A stretch of 7,014 nt of DNA from NCBI GenBank assembly GCA_964616015.1, contig CAZTTC010000158.1:1-7014 (forward strand), given 5' to 3'. Source of the DNA: Methylibium sp964616015 (GTDB lineage: Bacteria; Pseudomonadota; Gammaproteobacteria; Burkholderiales; Burkholderiaceae_C). The position numbers and the translations under genes were made by a program. Shown here piece after piece: positions 1-4,730 of the stretch. Below the pieces are notes generated by a model, which made no database searches, was not told the origin of the DNA, and saw only the letters and a list, made by a program, of their open reading frames with translations. Position 1 is the first letter of the stretch. Every line of letters starts with the position of its first letter.

Positions 1-237
1 CTCGAGCTTCTTGCCCATGACGCCGCCCTTGGCGTTGATCTCGTCGATGGTCATCATCACCGTGTCCTTGAGCACGGTCTCCGAGATGGCCATCGTGCCC
101 GACAGCGAGTGCAGCACGCCGACCTTGATGGTGTCGGCGGCGCGCGCGCCGAACGAGGCACCGAAGCCCAGCGTGGCGACCGCGGCGGCGGCCAGGGTCC
201 GCACGGCGAAGCTGCGGCGGGTGGTGGTTTGCGGCAT
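1..237 (-). CDS. urtA: Urea ABC transporter substrate-binding protein UrtA (N-terminal part only)
   Basis: Only the first 79 codons are present; the gene leaves the window at base 1. The protein is the periplasmic binding component of the UrtABCDE high-affinity urea importer. The N-terminus has a twin-arginine motif (TRRSFAV, residues 6-12), a hydrophobic Ala-rich stretch to about residue 30 and an ARA/AD cleavage site near residue 33, so export by Tat or Sec is expected. The mature start, KVGVLHSLSGTMAISE followed by a segment ending INAKGGVMGKKLE, is the characteristic opening of UrtA and of related amide/urea type I binding proteins (FmdD/AmiC class). The ATG at 237 is supported by a good ribosome binding site (AGGAG on the minus strand, 245-249, 7 nt away). 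The gene is transcribed leftward, divergent from the methyltransferase at 356; the rest of an urt operon should lie outside the window. A short-chain amide binding protein is the main alternative. Confidence 0.88.
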   Translation of the reverse strand, partial: MPQTTTRRSFAVRTLAAAAVATLGFGASFGARAADTIKVGVLHSLSGTMAISETVLKDTVMMTIDEINAKGGVMGKKLE

Positions 238-281
238 GGGGGAGCTCCTGAGAAGACGAACGGATGACGCGACGAGGGACC

Positions 282-309
282 GACACAGTGTCCGAAGGGC
301 GCCCGGACA
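282..309. repeat. Overlapping small dyads in the urtA leader/promoter region
   Basis: Two overlapping perfect inverted repeats lie here. GACAC-A-GTGTC spans 282-292, and TGTCCG-N9-CGGACA spans 289-309 with the palindrome GGGCGCCC (297-304) overlapping its spacer and right arm. They lie 45 to 72 bp upstream of the urtA start, so they may fall in its promoter or its untranslated leader. They could be operator half-sites or a leader hairpin. In sequence this GC-rich, short dyads also arise by chance, so function is only suggested. Confidence 0.35.
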
Positions 310-315
310 GGGGAA

Positions 316-331
316 TACGACAGATGTCGTA
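316..331. promoter_or_regulatory. Perfect 16-bp dyad TACGACA-GA-TGTCGTA, candidate operator
   Basis: Seven-base arms, TACGACA (316-322) and TGTCGTA (325-331), are exact inverted complements around a GA centre. The centre lies about 86 bp upstream of the urtA ATG and about 32 bp upstream of the methyltransferase ATG, in the divergent promoter region. Symmetric sites of this size with a 2-bp centre fit dimeric LuxR/NarL-family helix-turn-helix proteins, and the window encodes one such regulator (3750-4730). That pairing is inference. Both flanks are G-rich and the dyad is not part of a longer stem, which argues for a protein site over a terminator. Confidence 0.5.
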
Positions 332-355
332 GGGGCCGAGCTGCCACACTGCACG

Positions 356-1066
356 ATGCGTGGCTACCGCACCCTGCAAGCGAGCATCGCCATCGCCGGC
401 GTCGCCGACCTGCGCATCCGCTCGCTGCTGGACCGTCAGCAGTTCGACGATCCACAGGGCCACGCAGAACGGCTGGGCATCTCCTCGGCCGCGTGGCCGC
501 TGTTCGGCCTGCCCTGGCCGTCGGGCCTGCAGCTGGCGGCGCGACTGGCGCTGCGGCCGGTGCGCGCCGGCGAGCGCATCCTGGAAGTGGGCTGCGGCCT
601 GGCGCTGGCCAGCCTGGTGGGTCACCGCCGCGGCGCCGACGTCACCGCCAGCGACTGCCACCCGCTCGCGTCCAGCTTCCTGCGCGCCAACCTGCGGCTC
701 AACCGCCTGCCGCCGCTGAGCTACCGCCACGGCCACTGGAGCCGCGACCCGGCCGAAGGCGCGCCCGCGATGTCGCCGGCTCCGTCCTCCTCCAGTTCCA
801 TCGTGCGCGGCCGCTACGACCTGATCATCGGCAGCGACCTGCTCTACGAGCGCGATCCCGGCGGCGCACTGGCGCGCTTCATCGGGCGCCATGCCGCCGT
901 GCGGGCCGAGGTGTGGATCGTCGATCCCGACCGCGGCAACCGCCCGGCCTTCAGCCGTCACATGGCGGCGCAGGGCTTCGGGTGCAGCGAGGAGAGGATC
1001 GACGTGGCGGCTTTCGCCGACGTGATGGCCTACAAGGGGCGGATGCTGACCTACCGGCGCGGCTGA
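356..1066 (+). CDS. Class I SAM-dependent methyltransferase, METTL21/Methyltransf_16-like
   Basis: This 236-residue protein has a Rossmann-type methyltransferase core. Motif I is LEVGCGLALASL (residues 76-87), the SAM-ribose acidic residue is the D of TASD (100), and the post-motif segment DLIIGSDLLYE (155-165) resembles the D-x-x-x-x-x-D-x-x-Y pattern of METTL21/FAM86-type protein-lysine methyltransferases. PLFGLPWPSGLQLA (48-61), just before motif I, matches the W-P-[AS]-[GS] feature of that group. The substrate cannot be told from sequence. A low-complexity Pro/Ser insert (about residues 133-148, including five Ser in a row) separates two core strands. The ATG at 356 was chosen because upstream in-frame sequence crosses the divergent urtA promoter and shows no conserved residues; no strong Shine-Dalgarno precedes it. 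The last seven codons and stop lie in a 23-bp tandem duplication. It stands alone between urtA (divergent) and sbtA (convergent). Confidence 0.85.
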   Translation: MRGYRTLQASIAIAGVADLRIRSLLDRQQFDDPQGHAERLGISSAAWPLFGLPWPSGLQLAARLALRPVRAGERILEVGCGLALASLVGHRRGADVTASDCHPLASSFLRANLRLNRLPPLSYRHGHWSRDPAEGAPAMSPAPSSSSSIVRGRYDLIIGSDLLYERDPGGALARFIGRHAAVRAEVWIVDPDRGNRPAFSRHMAAQGFGCSEERIDVAAFADVMAYKGRMLTYRRG

Positions 1067-1092
1067 TGCTGACCTACCGGCGCGGCTGATGC
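1042..1092 (+). repeat. 23-bp perfect tandem duplication across the methyltransferase stop codon
   Basis: The unit starting GATGCTGACC at 1042-1064 is repeated exactly at 1065-1087, and 5 more bases (1088-1092) start a third copy. The first copy ends the methyltransferase with MLTYRRG and a TGA at 1064-1066. Because 23 is not a multiple of three, the second copy encodes the same MLTYRRG-stop in another frame and is untranslated. The identity of the copies suggests a recent slippage event that left the protein unchanged. Confidence 0.95.
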
Positions 1093-1140
1093 GCCGCCGC
1101 GCCACCCGGTTCGTATCGGCCCGACCGCAGCATGCGGCGG

Positions 1141-2103
1141 TCAGGCCAGACGCTGCGCGATCGACGCGTAGAGCGGAATGCCGACCAGGATGTTGAAGGG
1201 AAAGGTGAGGCCCAGCGACATGCCGAAGTAGAGCGACGGGTGGGCCTCCGGGATCGCCTCGCGCACGACCGCCGGCACGGCGATGTACGAAGCACTCGCA
1301 GCCAGCACCATCAGCAGCGTTGCGTTGCCGACCGACAGGCCGGCGGCCGCGGCCAGCGCGAAGGCCAGGGTCGCATGCGCCAGCGGACCGCCGATCGCGT
1401 AGGCCAGCAACCACGGTGACTGCCCCTTGAGCGCCCCGAAGTTGCGCGCCGCGACGAGCCCCATGTCGAGCAGGAAGAACGCGAGCATGCCCTTGAAGAG
1501 GTCCCCGGAGAACGGCTGCATGGCCTGCTGGCCGGCCTCCCCGGTGGCGAGGCCGACCCCCATCGCACCCAGCAGGAGCAACTGGGCGCCGTCGGTGAAG
1601 GACTCGTGCAGGACCTTGCCGATGCCATGCGGCGCGCCCGCTGCGGGCGCGCCCTCGCGGCGGCGCGCCACGTTCGCCAGCACCACCGCCATGACGATCG
1701 CCGGCGACTCCATGAGCGCCATCGCTGCCGCCATGTGGCCGCCGGACGGCGTGCCTTGCGTCTCCAGGTACTGGACCGCGGTGATGAAGGTGACCGCGCT
1801 GACCGAGCCATAGGTGGCGGCGATCGCCGCGGCGTCGTAGCGCGAAAGCCGCCGCACCAGCAAGGCATAGCCGATCGCCGGCACGGCGAGCGCCAGCGCG
1901 AGCGCGCAGGCCAGGCTCACCATCACCTCGCTCGTCAGCCCCGACCTCGCGAGCGCGAAGCCGCCCTTGAGGCCGAGTGCCATCAGCAGGTAGAGCGACA
2001 AGAAGCGCGCAATCGGCGGCGGAATCTCGAGGTTCGAGCGGAGCGTTCCGGCCACCAGGCCGAAGACGAAGAACAGGATGGCGGGGTCGAGGAAGTTCTG
2101 CAT
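1141..2103 (-). CDS. sbtA: Sodium-dependent bicarbonate transport family permease (SbtA-like)
   Basis: This 320-residue, almost wholly hydrophobic inner-membrane protein has about ten predicted membrane segments in two halves. It matches the SbtA family (formerly DUF897), whose cyanobacterial members import bicarbonate with sodium. Family landmarks are the N-terminal LDPAILFFVFGLVAG (5-19), LGLKGG (43-48), GSVSAVTF (99-106), LLDMGLVA (211-218) and SASYIAVPA (270-278). It is shorter than the usual ~370-residue cyanobacterial protein, with a short central loop (about residues 147-165). No SbtB-like PII partner is encoded nearby. The ATG at 2103 gives the typical family N-terminus, although the Shine-Dalgarno is poor. 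It is divergent from the LysR regulator at 2179 across 75 bp holding a perfect dyad, which suggests control by that regulator. Bicarbonate as substrate is inferred from the family; proteobacterial members are little characterised. Confidence 0.87.
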   Translation of the reverse strand: MQNFLDPAILFFVFGLVAGTLRSNLEIPPPIARFLSLYLLMALGLKGGFALARSGLTSEVMVSLACALALALAVPAIGYALLVRRLSRYDAAAIAATYGSVSAVTFITAVQYLETQGTPSGGHMAAAMALMESPAIVMAVVLANVARRREGAPAAGAPHGIGKVLHESFTDGAQLLLLGAMGVGLATGEAGQQAMQPFSGDLFKGMLAFFLLDMGLVAARNFGALKGQSPWLLAYAIGGPLAHATLAFALAAAAGLSVGNATLLMVLAASASYIAVPAVVREAIPEAHPSLYFGMSLGLTFPFNILVGIPLYASIAQRLA

Positions 2104-2133
2104 GGTGGGGCGCGATGCTCGGCCCGCAAAGTC

Positions 2134-2158
2134 ATCTGAACAAGTGATATGTTCAGAT
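2134..2158. promoter_or_regulatory. Perfect inverted repeat in the sbtA/LysR divergent promoter, candidate LysR operator
   Basis: Nine-base arms, ATCTGAACA (2134-2142) and TGTTCAGAT (2150-2158), are exact inverted complements around a 7-bp spacer. The left part also reads ATC-N9-GAT (2134-2148), containing the T-N11-A core (T2135, A2147) typical of LysR-family boxes. It is the most AT-rich stretch in its neighbourhood. It sits 30 bp upstream of the sbtA start and 20 bp upstream of the LysR start, a position suited to autorepression of the regulator and control of the permease. Binding by the adjacent LysR protein is inference from family behaviour. Confidence 0.7.
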
Positions 2159-2168
2159 CAATCAAATC

Positions 2169-2173
2169 GGAGG
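2169..2173 (+). promoter_or_regulatory. Shine-Dalgarno site deciding the LysR start
   Basis: GGAGG followed by 5 nt and ATG at 2179 is a near-ideal ribosome binding site. It rules out the in-frame ATG at 2149, which lies inside the inverted repeat and has no Shine-Dalgarno. Confidence 0.85.
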
Positions 2174-2178
2174 AACAT

Positions 2179-3126
2179 ATGACTGAGTCGATCCCGCCGC
2201 CCGGCCTGGAGCGCGCACCGCGCGCCAGCCTGGTCCAGCTGCGCAGCTTCGAAGCCGTCGTGCGGCTCGGCGGAGTCGGTCGCGCCGCACGCGCGCTGCA
2301 CCTGGCGCAACCGACGGTGTCGACGCAGATGCGGGAGCTGGCTTCCACCCTGGGCCTCGCGCTCTTCGAGCCGCGCGGTCGCGGCCTGGTGCCGACAGCG
2401 GTCGGCGAGCGGCTGGCACTCGCGGTGCGGGCGATGGGGGCCGCCTGGCAAGCTTTCGAGGAGGAGGCCGCGGCGCTGCAGGGCCTGCGGCGCGGCCGCC
2501 TGCGCATCGCCGCCGTGACGACGACCGAGTACTTCCTGCCTGACCTGCTGGGCCCGTTCGCACGGCAGTACCCCGGCATCGAGATCGAGCTCGCGGTCGA
2601 GAACCGCGATGCGGTCGTCGCCCGGCTCGAGCGCGGCGACGACGAACTGGCGGCGATGATGCTGCCGCCCGCGCACCTGCCGCTGGCGCGCTGGCCCTTC
2701 CTCGACAACCCGCTCGTCGTGATCGCGCCGGCCGGGCATGCCCTGACGCGGCGGCGCCGCCTGAAGCTGGCCGAGCTGGTCGGCGAGCCGCTGCTGGCGC
2801 GTGAAGCCGGCTCGGGCACGCGCGCCGCGGCCGAGCAGGCCTTTGCCGACCAGGGCGTCCGCTGGCCGGCGCGCATGGCCCTGGGTAGCAACGAAGCGAT
2901 CAAGCATGCGGTGCGTGCCGGCCTCGGGCTGGCGGTGCTGTCGCGCCACACGCTGGCGCCGGACCCGGCCGGCGACGGCCTCGCGGTGCTGCCCGTGGCG
3001 GGCTTTCCGCTGCGGCGCCGGTGGCACCTCGTGTGGCGGCAGGACCGCACGCTGTCGCTGCCGGCGCGCACGCTGCTCGACGATCTGCGGGCACGCCTGC
3101 ACGTGAAGGCGCGGCCCCGGCCTTGA
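2179..3126 (+). CDS. LysR-family transcriptional regulator, CbbR/CmpR-like
   Basis: This 315-residue regulator has the standard LysR layout: a winged helix-turn-helix at about residues 17-76 (LRSFEAVVRLGGVGRAARAL, then AQPTVSTQMRELASTLGLALFE split by a turn), a linker helix (77-103), and a periplasmic-binding-like effector domain (about 105-303). AAVTTTEYFLPDLLGPF (111-127), ENRDAVVARL (141-150), the DNPLVVIAPAGHAL segment (176-189), EAGSGTR (209-215) and LGSNEAIKHAVRAGLGLAVLSRHTL (235-259) closely resemble CbbR and CmpR, regulators of CO2 fixation and bicarbonate uptake. Divergence from an SbtA-like permease supports a role in controlling inorganic-carbon import, probably in response to a central carbon metabolite. 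About ten poorly conserved residues precede the helix-turn-helix. No rbcL or other Calvin-cycle gene is in the window, so calling it CbbR proper would go too far. Confidence 0.92.
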   Translation: MTESIPPPGLERAPRASLVQLRSFEAVVRLGGVGRAARALHLAQPTVSTQMRELASTLGLALFEPRGRGLVPTAVGERLALAVRAMGAAWQAFEEEAAALQGLRRGRLRIAAVTTTEYFLPDLLGPFARQYPGIEIELAVENRDAVVARLERGDDELAAMMLPPAHLPLARWPFLDNPLVVIAPAGHALTRRRRLKLAELVGEPLLAREAGSGTRAAAEQAFADQGVRWPARMALGSNEAIKHAVRAGLGLAVLSRHTLAPDPAGDGLAVLPVAGFPLRRRWHLVWRQDRTLSLPARTLLDDLRARLHVKARPRP

Positions 3127-3267
3127 GCTGGTGTGCCCGCGCCGGCCGATGGCGGGAGCCGGGGGGCCGGCCGGTGCGTCGTCGTGCACGGCCGCGGGAC
3201 GGGCGCGCCAGGCCGCGGCTGCGCGAGGCGCGGCAGGGGGTTTGCCGGCCGTGCGATCCTCCGCCCC

Positions 3268-3744
3268 ATGCTTCGCACCCTCAAGGACCTCTTCGAATCC
3301 ATCACCGCGCCGGGCGTCGCCACGGCCACGCCGGCGGCGGCCGATCACCGGTTGCAGCTGGCCACGGCCGTGTTGCTGGTCGAGGTGATGCGCTCCGACG
3401 CCGAGCTGCACGCCGACGAGCGCACCGCGGTGATCCACGCGCTGCGCGACAAGTTCGCGCTCGCGCCCGACGAGCTGGAGCGCCTGCTGGAGCTGGCGCT
3501 GCAGACCTCGCGCGAGGCGACCGACTTCTTCGGTTTCACTTCGCGGCTCAACGACGCCTTCTCGATGGAGCAGAAGCTGCGCATGGTCGAACACCTGTGG
3601 CGCGTGGCCTATGCCGACGGCACGCTGTCGGCGCACGAGAACCACGTCATGCGCCGCCTGTCCGACCTGCTTTACATCCCGCACGGCGCCTATGTGGCGG
3701 CCAAGCAGCGCGCGCAGCAGGCGGTGGCGCCGGATCGCGATTAG
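3268..3744 (+). CDS. TerB-like domain protein (COG4103-type, function unknown)
   Basis: This 158-residue, mostly helical, soluble protein has no signal peptide or membrane segment. A single TerB-like module covers about residues 28-148, with two acidic motifs as in that superfamily: MRSDAELHADE (41-51) and AYADGTLSAHENHVMRRLSDLL (114-135, read in two parts). D44, E46, D117 and E124 are candidate metal-binding residues by analogy with TerB and DjlA-type domains. The FFGFTSRLND segment (87-96) between them is typical of the small stand-alone TerB proteins of Proteobacteria. Other ter genes are absent, so a tellurite-resistance role is unsupported. The ATG at 3268 was chosen because the 45 in-frame codons upstream are low-complexity Gly/Arg/Ala with no domain content. 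No Shine-Dalgarno precedes it, so translation may be leaderless or weak. It ends 5 bp from the convergent response regulator. Confidence 0.82.
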   Translation: MLRTLKDLFESITAPGVATATPAAADHRLQLATAVLLVEVMRSDAELHADERTAVIHALRDKFALAPDELERLLELALQTSREATDFFGFTSRLNDAFSMEQKLRMVEHLWRVAYADGTLSAHENHVMRRLSDLLYIPHGAYVAAKQRAQQAVAPDRD

Positions 3745-3749
3745 GTGGG

Positions 3750-4730
3750 TCAGCGCCCGCGCGCCAGCGCCATGTTGGCCGCGGCGGTGCGCGTCTCGAC
3801 GCCGAGCTTCTGGAACACGTGCTCGAGGTGCTTGGTGACGGTCTTGGGGCTGGTGCCCAGGATGTCGCCGATGTCGCGGTTGGTCTTGCCCTGGGCCACC
3901 CAGTGCAGCACCTCGGCCTCGCGGGCGGTGAGCTTGAAGGCCAGCGCCAGCGCGTCGATCGCGCCGCGGTCCTGGCTCTCGGTCAGCACGACCAGCCATT
4001 CGTCGTCGCCGCTGGCCTCGTGCAGCGCGAAGCTCACGCGGCGGCCGTCGCGCGCCAGCAGCAGCGGCTGACCGCCGGGTCGTCCCAGCCGGCCGGTCGC
4101 GGCCAGCACCGCCTGGGCCTGCAGCCAGTCGCCCAGCGGCTCGGCGAGGTGGTGGCCGTCGTCGCGCAGCGCGCGCAGCGCCCCCAGCAGCTCGCGCGCC
4201 AGCGGCGTCTGCCAGACGATGCGGCCGTCGCTCGCCCGCACGGTGATCACCGCGTGGCCGAAGGCGTCGAGCGCGTTGCGCGCATGGCGCTGCTCGCGCG
4301 CGCCGCGCAGGTGGGTCTCGATGCGCGCGATCACCTCGCGCGGGCGGATCGGCTTGGTCACGTAGTCGACGCCGCCGGCCTGGAAGGCGGCGACCACGTG
4401 CTCGGTCTCGGCCAGCCCGGTCATGAAGACGACCGGCACGTGCGCGGTCACGGGATCGCCCTTCAGGCGCCGCGCCACCTCGAAGCCGTCGAGTCCCGGC
4501 ATCACCGCATCCAGCAGCACGAGGTCGGGCTGGGCGCGGGCGCAGCGCTCGAGGGCGCTCTCGCCGGAGGTGGCGACCAGCACGGTGTAGCCCGACTCGT
4601 CGAGCGCGTCGTGCAGCATCGCCAGGTTGTCGGGCTGGTCGTCGACGATCAGCACCACCCCGGTGGAGGCCGGGGCGGTCACGGGCGTGCCGCGGACGGC
4701 CTCAAGCGGCACGGGGCTGGCGCTGGCCAT
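3750..4730 (-). CDS. Response regulator: receiver, PAS-like middle, LuxR/NarL-type DNA-binding domain
   Basis: The 326-residue protein starts with a receiver domain (about residues 24-140): acidic pair D30/D31, phosphoacceptor D74 in VLLDAVMPG, T104 in VVFMTGL and K126 in YVTKP. The middle (about 150-250) reads like a degenerate PAS fold, with LDAFGHAVITVRASDGRIVW followed by Q-T-P-L-A-R. The C-terminus (266-322) is a LuxR-type helix-turn-helix: LTAREAEVLHWVAQGKTNRD (267-286), then a segment with SPKTVTKHLEHVFQKLGV (294-311). It is thus a DNA-binding output protein whose partner is very likely the hybrid kinase just upstream. Its ATG lies within the last codons of the kinase, a 29-nt overlap, so the two are probably translationally coupled. 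The in-frame sequence upstream of 4730 is only the kinase gene read in another frame. Its regulon is unknown; the symmetric dyad upstream of urtA is a candidate target. Confidence 0.92.
   Translation of the reverse strand: MASASPVPLEAVRGTPVTAPASTGVVLIVDDQPDNLAMLHDALDESGYTVLVATSGESALERCARAQPDLVLLDAVMPGLDGFEVARRLKGDPVTAHVPVVFMTGLAETEHVVAAFQAGGVDYVTKPIRPREVIARIETHLRGAREQRHARNALDAFGHAVITVRASDGRIVWQTPLARELLGALRALRDDGHHLAEPLGDWLQAQAVLAATGRLGRPGGQPLLLARDGRRVSFALHEASGDDEWLVVLTESQDRGAIDALALAFKLTAREAEVLHWVAQGKTNRDIGDILGTSPKTVTKHLEHVFQKLGVETRTAAANMALARGR

Noticed and set aside
11..355. N-terminal extension of the methyltransferase reading frame back to base 11
   Set aside because: It runs antisense through urtA's coding start and the divergent promoter; methyltransferase homology begins after the ATG at 356.
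1125..1137. Small hairpin CCGCA-GCA-TGCGG between the methyltransferase and sbtA as a terminator
   Set aside because: Only a 5-bp stem and no T-tract on either strand; not distinguishable from chance.
3158..3171. GCCGG-GGGG-CCGGC hairpin downstream of the LysR gene as a terminator
   Set aside because: Short stem, no T-run, in an extremely GC-rich 141-bp gap where such stems are expected by chance. Nothing else convincing was seen in 3127-3267.
3268..3744. Tellurite-resistance operon
   Set aside because: Only one TerB-like domain is present, with no terA, terC, terD, terZ or similar neighbours.
2158..3999. Long minus-strand open frame over the LysR and TerB genes (also 1983-3329 minus)
   Set aside because: Its composition is Arg/Gln/His-rich with no domain signal, as expected of GC-rich sequence opposite real genes; the plus-strand LysR and TerB proteins are clearly recognisable.
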